From contig NZ_RZIS01000008.1 of assembly GCF_005281835.1 (NCBI RefSeq), positions 98,720-162,719 of the forward strand: 64,000 nt of DNA, read 5' to 3'. This stretch comes from Vibrio profundi. Lineage in GTDB: Bacteria > Pseudomonadota > Gammaproteobacteria > Enterobacterales > Vibrionaceae. The notes beneath the pieces are model-generated. The model did no database searches and was not told the origin of the DNA. It saw only the letters and a program-made list of their open reading frames with translations. A program made the position numbers and the translations under genes. Numbering within the stretch: the stretch's first letter is position 1; the number at the start of each line of letters is the position of its first letter. Below are positions 33,353 to 42,558 of this stretch, piece by piece.

Positions 33353-35473
33353 TTGTATCTATTCGATAGCCTCAAAGACGTTGCCCAAGAATACCTAACA
33401 GAGCCTCAAATTGAGGCTCTGCGTCAATCTTATGTGGTAGCGAGAGATGCCCATGAAGGGCAAACCCGCTCAAGCGGTGAACCATACATTATCCACCCAG
33501 TTGCCGTTTCTCGAATCTTGGCCGAAATGCGCCTTGATATTGAAACGCTGCAAGCAGCCCTACTCCACGATGTAATTGAAGATACTGAAGTTACAAAAGA
33601 CGAGTTAGAGGCGCAATTTGGCAATACCGTTGCTGAATTGGTTGATGGTGTTTCTAAGCTGGATAAGCTTAAATTTCGTGATCGCAAAGAAGCGCAAGCT
33701 GAGAACTTCCGTAAAATGGTTCTCGCAATGGTGCAAGACATCCGCGTTATCTTGATCAAATTAGCTGACCGAACTCATAACATGCGTACGCTTGGGGCAC
33801 TTCGCCCTGATAAAAAGCGCCGTATTGCACGTGAAACTTTAGAGATCTACTCTCCATTAGCACATCGTCTTGGTATTCATAACATCAAGACCGAGCTAGA
33901 AGAGCTAGGCTTTGAAGCACTTTATCCAAACCGTTATCGCGTACTCAAAAACGTAGTGAAAGCTGCGCGTGGTAACCGTAAGGAAATGATCCAACGTATC
34001 CATAGCGAAATCGAAGGCCGTCTAGAAGAAGTCGGGCTAACGGCTCGCGTTGTCGGTCGTGAGAAAAACCTGTTCTCCATCTATAACAAGATGAAAACCA
34101 AAGAGCAGCGTTTCCATACCATCATGGATATCTATGCGTTCCGTGTTGTCGTCGACAATGCCGACACTTGTTACCGTGCTCTTGGCCAAGTCCATAGCCT
34201 GTACAAGCCACGTCCGGGCCGCATGAAAGACTACATTGCCGTACCTAAAGCCAATGGCTACCAATCACTCCATACTTCAATGGTCGGCCCTCACGGTGTT
34301 CCGGTTGAAGTTCAGATCCGTACTGAAGACATGGAGCAGATGGCAGACAAAGGTGTTGCCGCACACTGGTCTTACAAAGGCAGTGGTGATCGCACAGGTA
34401 CGACAGCACAAGTCAAAGCTCAGCGTTGGATGCAAAGCTTATTAGAACTTCAGCAAAGCGCCGGTAACTCATTTGAGTTCATCGAGAACGTGAAATCTGA
34501 TCTGTTCCCAGATGAGATTTACGTATTCTCACCAAAAGGTCGCATTGTTGAGCTGCCAGTTGGGGCAACTGCCGTCGACTTCGCTTATGCCGTTCATACT
34601 GATGTTGGTAACATGTGTGTGGGCGCTCGCGTCGACATGAACCCTTACCCACTCAGCAAATCGCTGAAAAATGGCCAAACCATTGAGATCATCAGTGCTC
34701 CGGGCGCTCGTCCGAACGCAGCATGGCTCAACTACGTAGTGACCTCGCGTGCCCGCACTAAGATCCGTCAGGTTCTAAAAACCATGCGTCGCGAAGAGTC
34801 CATTACGCTTGGCCGTCGTTTGCTGAATCACGCACTTGGTGATTTATCGATTGGTGACATTTCCGAAGAAAACATCGGTCATGTACTGTCAGACCTGCGT
34901 TTAGAAAGCTTGGAAGATCTACTGGCATCAATTGGCTTAGGCGAATTGATGAGTATCGTCATTGCTCGCCGTCTATTAGGTGATGCAGACGAGCTTACCG
35001 AAGTGGAACACACCAGCGATAAACCGAAGAAGAAGCTACCTATCCGCGGTGCGGAAGGCCTGCTACTGACGTTTGCAAACTGTTGTCACCCAATCCCAGA
35101 CGATCACATTATTGCGCACGTTTCACCAGGCCGTGGCCTTGTGGTCCACCGTGAAACTTGTCCGAATGTACGTGGTTACCAAAAGGAACCAGACAAGTAC
35201 ATGGCAGTAGAATGGTCTGATGATTACGAGCAAGAGTTTACCGCTGAACTTCAAGTTGATTTACAAAATCACCAAGGTGCATTAGCTGAACTCACAAGTG
35301 TCATTTCAAAAACAGGCTCTAATATTCACGGTATTTCGACCGAAGAACGTGATGGCCGTTTGTACACAGTGACGATATTGCTCACCACGAAAGATCGTGT
35401 TCACCTTGCGAGTATCATGAAGAAACTGCGTGTGATGCCACATGCACTCAAAGTCAGACGTCGTAAGAACTAA
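33353..35473 (+). CDS. spoT: Bifunctional (p)ppGpp synthetase/hydrolase SpoT
   Basis: 706 residues with a TTG start at 33353; no better in-frame ATG precedes the conserved YLFDSLKDVAQEYL opening. N-terminal HD hydrolase with HDVIEDT near 70, the synthetase region with YKPRPGRMKDYIAVPKANGY near 290-310, TGS near 390-450, and C-terminal zinc-finger-like and ACT domains (GSNIHGISTEE). Degrades and weakly makes the alarmone. trmH, which lies between spoT and recG in E. coli, is absent here. Confidence 0.97.
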   Translation: MYLFDSLKDVAQEYLTEPQIEALRQSYVVARDAHEGQTRSSGEPYIIHPVAVSRILAEMRLDIETLQAALLHDVIEDTEVTKDELEAQFGNTVAELVDGVSKLDKLKFRDRKEAQAENFRKMVLAMVQDIRVILIKLADRTHNMRTLGALRPDKKRRIARETLEIYSPLAHRLGIHNIKTELEELGFEALYPNRYRVLKNVVKAARGNRKEMIQRIHSEIEGRLEEVGLTARVVGREKNLFSIYNKMKTKEQRFHTIMDIYAFRVVVDNADTCYRALGQVHSLYKPRPGRMKDYIAVPKANGYQSLHTSMVGPHGVPVEVQIRTEDMEQMADKGVAAHWSYKGSGDRTGTTAQVKAQRWMQSLLELQQSAGNSFEFIENVKSDLFPDEIYVFSPKGRIVELPVGATAVDFAYAVHTDVGNMCVGARVDMNPYPLSKSLKNGQTIEIISAPGARPNAAWLNYVVTSRARTKIRQVLKTMRREESITLGRRLLNHALGDLSIGDISEENIGHVLSDLRLESLEDLLASIGLGELMSIVIARRLLGDADELTEVEHTSDKPKKKLPIRGAEGLLLTFANCCHPIPDDHIIAHVSPGRGLVVHRETCPNVRGYQKEPDKYMAVEWSDDYEQEFTAELQVDLQNHQGALAELTSVISKTGSNIHGISTEERDGRLYTVTILLTTKDRVHLASIMKKLRVMPHALKVRRRKN

Positions 35474-35486
35474 ACGCCGAAAAATA

Positions 35487-35521
35487 AAAAAAGGTTGCCC
35501 AATTTGGTCAACCTTTTCTTT
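35487..35521 (+). terminator. Terminator after spoT
   Basis: AAAAGGTTG and CAACCTTTT form a 9-bp stem followed by CTTTTAT, 13 bases after the spoT stop. It separates spoT from recG. Confidence 0.8.
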
Positions 35522-35630
35522 TATCTAACGCTGCCTTCCCTACGCTGACGGTTACGAATAAATTCGCCTGTACAAAAATCCAGTAAGATGATTGAATAGC
35601 CTATAAATATTACGTTTATGAGCCACTTCT

Positions 35631-37709
35631 ATGTCCCAACTTTTATCTGCTATCCCACTCAGTTCTCTTTCTGGCGTTGGGGCAAAGGTCGCTGAAAAGT
35701 TAGAAAAAGTCGGCCTCGTCAACGTACAAGATCTACTATTCCACCTCCCTCTACGCTACGAAGACCGCACTCGTATTTATCCTATTGCTAAATTACATGC
35801 AGGTTTGTGGGCGGCAGTTCAAGGCAAAGTCATGAGCGTCGATACCATCTTCGGTAAGCGCAAAATGCTCGCGGTAAAGATCAGCGATGGCAATGGCACT
35901 ATTACCTTGCGATTCTTCAACTTTTCAGCGGGTATGAAAAACAACTTTGCCGAAGGGAAACAAGTCCATGCTTACGGCGAGATAAAACGTGGGGGGATCG
36001 GGCTAGAAATCGTCCATCCTGATTACAAGTTCTTTGCACCAAGGCAAAAACCAGATGTAGAGCAAAACCTCACGCCTGTTTACCCAACGACAGAAGGGTT
36101 GAGACAAGTCACTCTGCGTAACCTGACCGATCAAGCACTCGCGCTATTAGACAAAGCAGCGGTCAACGAACTACTTCCTTCTGGGCTTTATGATCACCAA
36201 ATTACACTCGGTCAGGCGTTGCATACGATTCATCGGCCACCACCTTCCATCGATCTAGAGCAATTTGACGAAGGTAAGCACCCAGCGCAGCTGCGCCTGA
36301 TTATGGAAGAGCTATTGGCTCAAAACCTGTCGATGCTGTCGGTTCGTAGTAAAGGGCAGCAAGACAAAGCGATGCCGCTTCCTCCGGTGAATAGCCTCAA
36401 AGAGAAATTATTAGCTCAGTTGCCGTTTTCGCCCACTAATGCACAAGTGCGCGTGACCCAAGAGATCGAGACTGACTTGGAAAAGCCGCACCCAATGATG
36501 CGCTTAGTACAAGGCGATGTAGGCTCAGGTAAAACCTTAGTTGCCGCACTGGCAGCAGTTCGTGCGCTAGAGCATGGTCAGCAAGTAGCATTGATGGCAC
36601 CGACCGAGTTATTGGCCGAACAGCACGCCATCAACTTTACTAACTGGTTTGATGCGATGGGCATTCAAGTGGGTTGGCTTGCAGGAAAACTCAAAGGCAA
36701 AGCTCGTGAGACCGAACTGGCTCGTGTTGCCAGTGGCGAAGCGCAAATGGTGGTTGGCACCCACGCCCTATTCCAAGAACATGTCGAGTTCAAAAACCTT
36801 GGCTTAGTGATCATTGATGAGCAACATCGATTTGGTGTCCACCAGCGACTAGAGCTACGTGAAAAAGGCGCAAAGCAAGGTTATTACCCACATCAGTTGG
36901 TAATGACCGCAACCCCGATCCCACGAACGCTGGCGATGACAGCTTATGCCGATTTAGAAACTTCAGTTATTGACGAACTTCCCCCGGGGCGAACGCCAAT
37001 TCAAACCGTGGCGATCCCAGATACCAAGCGTGATGATATTGTTGAGCGGGTGCGCAACGCCTGCTTAAACGAAGGCAAGCAAGCCTATTGGGTGTGTACT
37101 CTGATTGATGAGTCCGAAGTGTTAGAAGCGCAAGCCGCTGCGGACACCGCCGAAGAGCTACAGCGTAAACTGCCTGATGTGAAAATAGGTTTGGTTCACG
37201 GTCGAATGAAACCTGCTGAAAAGCAAGCGGTGATGCAGGAATTCAAAGAGAACAAACTACACCTATTAATTGCCACAACCGTAATTGAAGTCGGGGTAGA
37301 TGTACCGAATTCGAGCTTAATGATCATCGAAAACCCGGAGCGACTAGGCTTAGCTCAATTGCACCAGTTACGTGGCCGTGTCGGCCGTGGCTCGGTCGCA
37401 AGCCATTGTGTACTTCTGTATCACTCTCCCTTATCTAAAACGGCTCAAAAGCGACTAGGTGTACTAAGGGAAAGTAACGATGGCTTTGTGATTGCTCAGA
37501 AAGACTTAGAAATCCGCGGTCCCGGAGAATTACTGGGCACCAAACAAACCGGATTAGCTGATTTCAAGATTGCCGATTTAGTCAGGGATCAACGCTTGAT
37601 TCCTGAAGTGCAGCGTATCGCTCGCCACATTCACGAACAGTACCCAGATAATGCGAAATCGATTATTGAACGTTGGCTAGGTGAACGTGACATCTACTCC
37701 AAGGCTTAA
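35631..37709 (+). CDS. recG: ATP-dependent DNA helicase RecG
   Basis: Branch-migration helicase for stalled forks and recombination intermediates. 692 residues: wedge OB domain in the first ~270, Walker A GDVGSGKT near 297-304, the DEAH-like box IIDEQHRFG, VMTATPIPRTLA (motif III), and the C-terminal RGRVGRGSVASHC. Full length. Has its own upstream region of about 110 bases after the spoT terminator. Confidence 0.97.
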   Translation: MSQLLSAIPLSSLSGVGAKVAEKLEKVGLVNVQDLLFHLPLRYEDRTRIYPIAKLHAGLWAAVQGKVMSVDTIFGKRKMLAVKISDGNGTITLRFFNFSAGMKNNFAEGKQVHAYGEIKRGGIGLEIVHPDYKFFAPRQKPDVEQNLTPVYPTTEGLRQVTLRNLTDQALALLDKAAVNELLPSGLYDHQITLGQALHTIHRPPPSIDLEQFDEGKHPAQLRLIMEELLAQNLSMLSVRSKGQQDKAMPLPPVNSLKEKLLAQLPFSPTNAQVRVTQEIETDLEKPHPMMRLVQGDVGSGKTLVAALAAVRALEHGQQVALMAPTELLAEQHAINFTNWFDAMGIQVGWLAGKLKGKARETELARVASGEAQMVVGTHALFQEHVEFKNLGLVIIDEQHRFGVHQRLELREKGAKQGYYPHQLVMTATPIPRTLAMTAYADLETSVIDELPPGRTPIQTVAIPDTKRDDIVERVRNACLNEGKQAYWVCTLIDESEVLEAQAAADTAEELQRKLPDVKIGLVHGRMKPAEKQAVMQEFKENKLHLLIATTVIEVGVDVPNSSLMIIENPERLGLAQLHQLRGRVGRGSVASHCVLLYHSPLSKTAQKRLGVLRESNDGFVIAQKDLEIRGPGELLGTKQTGLADFKIADLVRDQRLIPEVQRIARHIHEQYPDNAKSIIERWLGERDIYSKA

Positions 37710-37717
37710 TCTAATAT

Positions 37718-37749
37718 AAAAAAGAGCGCCAATTTAGGCGCTCTTTTTT
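37718..37749. terminator. Bidirectional terminator after recG
   Basis: AAAAAAGAGCGCC, six-base loop, GGCGCTCTTTTTT: perfect 13-bp stem with T-runs on both strands, between convergent recG and a lipoprotein gene. Confidence 0.93.
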
Positions 37750-37780
37750 ACTTACCAATCTTAATCACCAATCGGCTTAG

Positions 37781-38695
37781 CTACTTAGAGAAGTTCTTCA
37801 CCATATCTGAGATCACTTCTTTCATCAGTTTATCGTGCTTAAAGCGTCGCTGGTCTTCGAGGTTCACATTACGAGAGAAGCCTTGGCTCGAGCCTTGGAC
37901 TAACTCATCACCACCACTTTGCTTTTTGTCGGTATTGTACGGTCGGCACAAGTAGTAATCCGTTTCGTCAGAACAGCGCACCAATGAGTAATTTTCGATC
38001 ACACCATCTTCGGCAATCGGCTCTTGATGACTCCAGTCATAGAACCAAATGTTGCGCGCATTTTTTACCAGCGTCACATTCGCATTAATCGTCGCACTTA
38101 ATGCATCAGCAGAAGGTACTAAGGCGTGCTCTTTAAAGCTCGCGATCTGATTCAACATGTTTGCGGTTTCTTCTTTCACAGATGCAGGAGCGCCTTTCGT
38201 GCCTTTTTCGTCGGACTTGTAGTAACGGCGATCCCAACGGGCATCTTGGCCTTTAGCGGAAGTCGTACGTTCAAGAGAGTTAATCTGAAAAAGCGCGTCA
38301 GCATCTAACGACTTCGCCGCTTCTAAGTGGGTCAATGAAGCCGCCATTTGGTTTTCGAGGATCTTCCAACTGATGACGGAGTAGCCTGCTTTCGCGAGCT
38401 CACGCTCTATCTGAGCCATCTCCACACCGCATTCGGTTTTCATCACAGTGCTGCCCGATTTCGCTCGCCCCGTACTCTGGGTTTCCGTTTCGCTGATACA
38501 GCGGTCAGGGGCTTTTACTGCGATGACTTCAATGCTCTCAAACTCGGTATCAAAGCCTTTAGCTCTTGTAACACTCGCAGGCTCTTCGCCTGCATCATTA
38601 ATTCGAAATTGGGATTTCACTTGATAGAAGTCAGTAGTACTACAGCCCGCTAATACAAATACGGCGGATGGGAGCATTAGATATCGTTTTTTCAT
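37781..38695 (-). CDS. Predicted outer-membrane or periplasmic lipoprotein, unknown function
   Basis: 304 residues. The signal peptide MKKRYLMLPSAVFVLAGC ends in an LAGC lipobox (Cys18) with Ser next, predicting outer-membrane sorting. The mature protein is charged, has a few cysteines (about 67, 88, 246, 255) and no recognised domain. The gene lies tail-to-tail with recG and 33 bases from a second lipoprotein gene upstream on the same strand, so the two may be cotranscribed. Confidence 0.75.
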   Translation of the reverse strand: MKKRYLMLPSAVFVLAGCSTTDFYQVKSQFRINDAGEEPASVTRAKGFDTEFESIEVIAVKAPDRCISETETQSTGRAKSGSTVMKTECGVEMAQIERELAKAGYSVISWKILENQMAASLTHLEAAKSLDADALFQINSLERTTSAKGQDARWDRRYYKSDEKGTKGAPASVKEETANMLNQIASFKEHALVPSADALSATINANVTLVKNARNIWFYDWSHQEPIAEDGVIENYSLVRCSDETDYYLCRPYNTDKKQSGGDELVQGSSQGFSRNVNLEDQRRFKHDKLMKEVISDMVKNFSK

Positions 38696-38728
38696 TAGCC
38701 AATCCTTTCACGTTGCGCGACAACATTC

Positions 38729-39052
38729 CTAGTTGGTGATTTGCCATTGCAAACTAGGGGGAATGTCGACTCTGAGTTGTTTACCTACGATTTTTCCATT
38801 TCTATCGTATGCGTAAAAATCAGCGCAACTGACTGACAAAGGCACCTGAACGGCTTGCCCTGCTCGAATATCCTCAAATACTACAATTTCATCTTGAGAG
38901 TCACATGTTTTGAATGTTACTCGGCTAATTTTATTACTGGTGGCGTTATACACCGTAATGGTTGTCGCTTTCATGACGGGAGGCTCTGGTTGGGCGCACC
39001 CAGCCAGCACACTCAATACTACGAATGCGAACACAGAAGTTATTACATTCAT
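38729..39052 (-). CDS. Small predicted lipoprotein, unknown function
   Basis: 107 residues from the ATG at 39052. The longer reading from 39094 would put 14 residues before the signal peptide. MNVITSVFAFVVLSVLAGC is a clear lipoprotein signal with lipobox LAGC (Cys19). A short beta-rich domain of about 85 residues with two cysteines follows. No family recognised. The ribosome site is weak. It sits between envZ (same strand, ending 39126) and the larger lipoprotein gene. Confidence 0.65.
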   Translation of the reverse strand: MNVITSVFAFVVLSVLAGCAQPEPPVMKATTITVYNATSNKISRVTFKTCDSQDEIVVFEDIRAGQAVQVPLSVSCADFYAYDRNGKIVGKQLRVDIPPSLQWQITN

Positions 39053-39125
39053 CTGATTTATTGCTCTAGAAATGGTATCACCAGTATAGAACAATATTTG
39101 TACAGCGATGGGCTAAGCGCCGATT

Positions 39126-40430
39126 TTAAGCTCCCTTTACTGGGAAGCTAATTTGCGCCTTTAATCCTCCTTGGCTACGATTATTCACCACCACAGAACC
39201 ATGATGCTGACTAACAATACGCTTAACGATCGCAAGGCCTAATCCGGTACCTTCACTGCCACGAGCAGTATCACCGCGAGTGAACGGTTCAAATAACTTG
39301 CCTATTTGGTCTTGCTCGATACCAGGGCCGTTATCTTCCACTGTTACCCAAACCAGTTTGTTGTCGGCCGTCATACCAGTCGAGACTTTAATCCAGCCAT
39401 TGCCATAACGCACCGCGTTAACCACTAAATTGCTCACGGCACGTTTAATCGCAATTGGGTTGCCTAACGCTGGTTTCACCGCTTCAGTGATCTCAGTTTC
39501 AATTTGCAGCTCGTAACCCCCTTCTGCGGTCGCCACATCGCTGGCAATTTCATTTAGGTATACAGCTTCAAAAGTTTGAGTGTTTACGGGCTTTAAGTAG
39601 TCCATAAACTGACTGATGATTTCATTACACTCTTCCGTGTCACTAATGATCCCTTCCGCCAAATACGCATCTTCCGGAGACATCATTTCTGTCGCTAAAC
39701 GAATACGGGTAAGAGGTGTACGTAAATCATGACTAATTCCCGCCATCAAGAGCGCGCGATCTTCTTCAAGCTCTTGAATACCTTTCGACATTCGGTTGAA
39801 TGCCCGAGTCACAGATCGAATTTCTGATGCCCCTTTTTCTGGTAACGGTGGCGGTATTTCTCCTCGCCCCACACCTTTTGCAGCTTTTTCTAATGCAATC
39901 AACGGTCGGTTTTGTAATCGAATAAACAGCCAACCGCCCGCAATAATGACTAACGCCATAATCAAACTATTACGAAACAGTGGTGCAAAATCTTCTTCTT
40001 GCAGTTCAGATAGCGGAATACGGATCAGAGAGTTAGGGAGGTCTTCAATATCCATCCATAGCACGTAGCTTTCAGAACCAAGAATCAAGCGCACTTCGGT
40101 TTGTGTGCCTAATTCCTTCGTCATTTCTTCACTCATTAAATCTATCGACATCGCGTGATAATACTCTTCCGCGGTCGGGCTCTCTTTCGAGTGAACAGTC
40201 ACACCGAGTTGCTCCAATACACGACGGCGTAATGGCGCATCCATTTGCAGTTCATGGTCGCTGGTATCATCGAGCACTAAGTTAAGTTCGTGCGCAAGAA
40301 TCTTGTTGAACTGCTGCAAGCTAGGCATCAACGCATAGTTAAATACGGCGTAATATGAAAAAACTTGGCTAGCGATCAGAAGAGTAAGAAAGAGGGCAAT
40401 AGATTGGGTAAATGAGCTACGAATTCGCAT
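39126..40430 (-). CDS. envZ: Osmosensor histidine kinase EnvZ
   Basis: Inner-membrane sensor kinase, 434 residues. Transmembrane helices at about 12-33 and 155-172 flank a periplasmic domain; HAMP follows; the H-box AGISHDLRTPLTR carries the phospho-accepting His234; N-box NAVRYG; G-boxes EDNGPGIE and GTGLGLAI. Partner of OmpR, encoded 82 bases upstream. The ATG has AAGG six bases ahead. A 14-bp hairpin lies in the ompR-envZ gap. Confidence 0.95.
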   Translation of the reverse strand: MRIRSSFTQSIALFLTLLIASQVFSYYAVFNYALMPSLQQFNKILAHELNLVLDDTSDHELQMDAPLRRRVLEQLGVTVHSKESPTAEEYYHAMSIDLMSEEMTKELGTQTEVRLILGSESYVLWMDIEDLPNSLIRIPLSELQEEDFAPLFRNSLIMALVIIAGGWLFIRLQNRPLIALEKAAKGVGRGEIPPPLPEKGASEIRSVTRAFNRMSKGIQELEEDRALLMAGISHDLRTPLTRIRLATEMMSPEDAYLAEGIISDTEECNEIISQFMDYLKPVNTQTFEAVYLNEIASDVATAEGGYELQIETEITEAVKPALGNPIAIKRAVSNLVVNAVRYGNGWIKVSTGMTADNKLVWVTVEDNGPGIEQDQIGKLFEPFTRGDTARGSEGTGLGLAIVKRIVSQHHGSVVVNNRSQGGLKAQISFPVKGA

Positions 40431-40464
40431 AGAAAACCTTATCCGTGAGGTTGCTCTGTTAAGG

Positions 40465-40496
40465 AACTAGCCCCTAAAAGGCTTTAGGGGCTAGTT
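40465..40496. repeat. 14-bp perfect hairpin between ompR and envZ
   Basis: AACTAGCCCCTAAA and its exact complement flank a four-base loop. No U-run follows on the minus strand (CCTTAAC), so this is not a normal intrinsic terminator. It could protect the upstream ompR message or reduce read-through to envZ. Confidence 0.8.
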
Positions 40497-40512
40497 ATAT
40501 AAGAAGTGTTAA

Positions 40513-41232
40513 TTATACCGCTTTCCCGTCTGGAACAAATACATAACCTAAGCCCCATACTGTTTGAATATAGCGAGGTTTGCTTGGGTCTTCTTCCAAC
40601 ATACGGCGTAAACGCGAGATCTGAACATCGATAGAACGCTCCATCGCTGAATACTCACGGCCACGCGCCATGTTCATCAACTTATCACGCGACATAGGTT
40701 CACGTGCATTGGTGACTAGCGATTTAAGCACCGCAAATTCACCAGACGTCAGAGGCATAGACTCTTCGCCGCGGAACATCTCACGAGTGCCTAAGTTCAA
40801 GCGGAACTCGCCAAACTCGACGATCGATTCTTCAGCACTTGGTGCACCAGGGGCTTCGATCACTTGGCGACGTAAAACAGCTTTAATGCGCGCAAGTAGT
40901 TCACGTGGGTTAAATGGTTTTGGCAGATAATCATCGGCACCCACTTCTAGGCCAACGATACGATCTACCTCATCACCTTTCGCGGTTAGCATTAGGATTG
41001 GTAGCATGTTATTTGCGTTACGTAAGCGGCGGCAAATGGATAAGCCGTCTTCGCCTGGCAACATTAAATCTAATACCATTAAATGGAAGTTTTCACGTGT
41101 TAACAGGCGGTCCATCTGCTCACTGTTGGCCACGCTGCGTACTTGGAATCCCTGTTCCGATAAGTAACGCTCTAGTAATGCACGCAAACGAGCATCATCA
41201 TCGACCACTAAAATTTTATAATTTTCTTGCAT
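40513..41232 (-). CDS. ompR: Response regulator OmpR
   Basis: 239 residues from the ATG at 41232, which follows a GGTGGA ribosome site and gives the E. coli-like start MQENYKILVVDDD; a longer reading to 41316 is not supported. The receiver domain has Asp11/12, phospho-acceptor Asp55 in LMVLDLMLPG, and Lys in DYLPKPF; the C-terminal winged helix ends VWGLGYVFVPDG. Controls porin and osmotic genes. First gene of ompR-envZ; divergent from greB. Confidence 0.97.
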   Translation of the reverse strand: MQENYKILVVDDDARLRALLERYLSEQGFQVRSVANSEQMDRLLTRENFHLMVLDLMLPGEDGLSICRRLRNANNMLPILMLTAKGDEVDRIVGLEVGADDYLPKPFNPRELLARIKAVLRRQVIEAPGAPSAEESIVEFGEFRLNLGTREMFRGEESMPLTSGEFAVLKSLVTNAREPMSRDKLMNMARGREYSAMERSIDVQISRLRRMLEEDPSKPRYIQTVWGLGYVFVPDGKAV

Positions 41233-41384
41233 GTAATGATTCCACCTATTAAAAGCTTCTACCCCGATATTATAAGGCTCAGAAAATGTAACATTCTTGG
41301 CAGAAATGTCGCGCAAAGAATTGTTAACGTATGTTGCCTTTCTATATATTGTAACTCATCCACTGCTTTTACTTAGTCAGAGTT

Positions 41385-41864
41385 ATGAAAACAAACTTAA
41401 TCACTCGTGAAGGTTATGAAAAACTTTCGAAAGAGCTCAACTTTTTGTGGCGAGAAGAACGCCCAGAAGTCACCAAAAAAGTAACGTGGGCAGCAAGCCT
41501 TGGTGACCGAAGCGAAAATGCAGATTACCAATATAACAAAAAGCGCCTACGAGAAATCGATCGTCGTGTCCGTTATTTGCGTAAGCGCTTAGACCAAGTA
41601 AAAGTGGTCGACTATTCCCCTCAACAAGAAGGAAAAGTCTTTTTCGGTGCATGGGTAGAGATCGAGAATGAGCAAGGCGATATTAAGAACTTTCGTATCG
41701 TTGGGCCTGATGAGATCTACGGTGGCGTCAAAGATTACGTGTCGATTGATTCGCCAATGGCGCGTGCACTACTGAAAAAAGAGGTAGACGACGAATTTGT
41801 AGTAAGAACACCAGAAGGTGAAAAAGAGTGGTTTGTGAATGCAATTCGCTACCAAGCCTCATAA
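41385..41864 (+). CDS. greB: Transcript cleavage factor GreB
   Basis: 159 residues. N-terminal coiled coil (about 1-75) with the acidic tip SLGDRSENADYQYNKKRL, and a C-terminal FKBP-like domain. Rescues backtracked RNA polymerase. Divergent from ompR, as in E. coli. The following hairpin at 41907-41937 may end its transcript too. Confidence 0.96.
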   Translation: MKTNLITREGYEKLSKELNFLWREERPEVTKKVTWAASLGDRSENADYQYNKKRLREIDRRVRYLRKRLDQVKVVDYSPQQEGKVFFGAWVEIENEQGDIKNFRIVGPDEIYGGVKDYVSIDSPMARALLKKEVDDEFVVRTPEGEKEWFVNAIRYQAS

Positions 41865-41896
41865 TGCTGAATCTCGTCGCTAAATCACTTTACTCC

Positions 41897-42262
41897 AAAT
41901 AAAGGAAACCCCACTAGGCTTGCGCCAAGCGGGGTTAAGTTCTTTCGTAGTCATCCTGCTACTATTTATCTCATTGAGATAAGGTGCTCCCTGCATCTTT
42001 CCTTGATTATGGTTAAATCCGTTAACCTGTTTCCATTTTGTTCATCGCCATCCTAGCGGTGTCCGTTTTTGCCCATCTTCCTGACAGACGAATCTCATCC
42101 GAGATATTCACTTCGTAAGTAATCAGTAACCATCCTAGCTGCTGTAAACTCATTTCAGTGTTTTTACTTCCATGCTGACCACTCATCCTAAGCAATCAAA
42201 TCTTCATCCTGAAGATACCTAGTCCATTAGGCTTTTCCTGTTCCTGCCAACTCCCTGTCGAC
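41897..42262 (-). ncRNA. CsrB-family small RNA (CsrA sponge)
   Basis: About 360 nt on the minus strand. It begins GTCGACAGGGAG, the same 12 bases as the 5' end of E. coli CsrB, and ends in a long hairpin (CCCCGCTTG...GTGGGG) followed by TTTCCTTTATTT. By hand I count nine AGGA, two AGGGA and six further GGA motifs on this strand, several in loops of small hairpins (for example TCTTC-AGGAT-GAAGA at 42203-42217). Such GGA-rich RNAs bind and titrate the translation regulator CsrA. The plus strand has hardly any GGA. Which of the Vibrio csrB/C/D copies this is cannot be decided. Confidence 0.93.
41907..41937. terminator. Hairpin ending the CsrB-type RNA, possibly also greB
   Basis: AACCCC/GGGGTT outer and GCTTG/CAAGC inner stems with a bulge. 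On the minus strand it is followed by TTTCCTTTATTT, on the plus strand by a poorer AAGTTCTTTC. It lies between convergent greB and the sRNA gene. Confidence 0.75.
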
Positions 42263-42421
42263 AAGTTAAATATTACGGGAATCCGGCTAACTTCCTAGTC
42301 GCTATCAGAAAAAACTCACTGCCGACCTAGATCACAAAACTACATTAACCTTAAATTTCAATTAGTTACAACAAACTCACAGATATTAAACCTTGTTAGA
42401 ACGGAATACTCTTACATGACT

Positions 42422-42439
42422 TGTGAGAGATCTCTTACA
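42422..42439. promoter_or_regulatory. VarA/GacA/UvrY-type box upstream of the CsrB-type RNA
   Basis: TGTGAGAGATCTCTTACA matches the GacA box TGTAAG-N6-CTTACA with one change. It is centred about 168 bases upstream of the sRNA start, the usual distance for the upstream activating site of csrB/rsm genes. The sRNA's own -10/-35 region is poor, as expected for activator dependence. The remaining bases to tex (42440-42558) hold no other feature I can name. Confidence 0.85.
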
Positions 42440-42558
42440 AAGCCGGTGTCCGATCTGGAAATATGGCTACGATAGAATATTAATCCGCTTCAAAAGCTAG
42501 AAAAACTCACCAAGCAGCCCCATATCCCTTTCATGATATTTAATAAGAGATTCAACGG

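Noticed and set aside
41907..41937. Pure greB terminator
   Set aside because: The T-rich tail is better on the minus strand and the hairpin closes the CsrB-type RNA, so it is listed mainly as that RNA's end.
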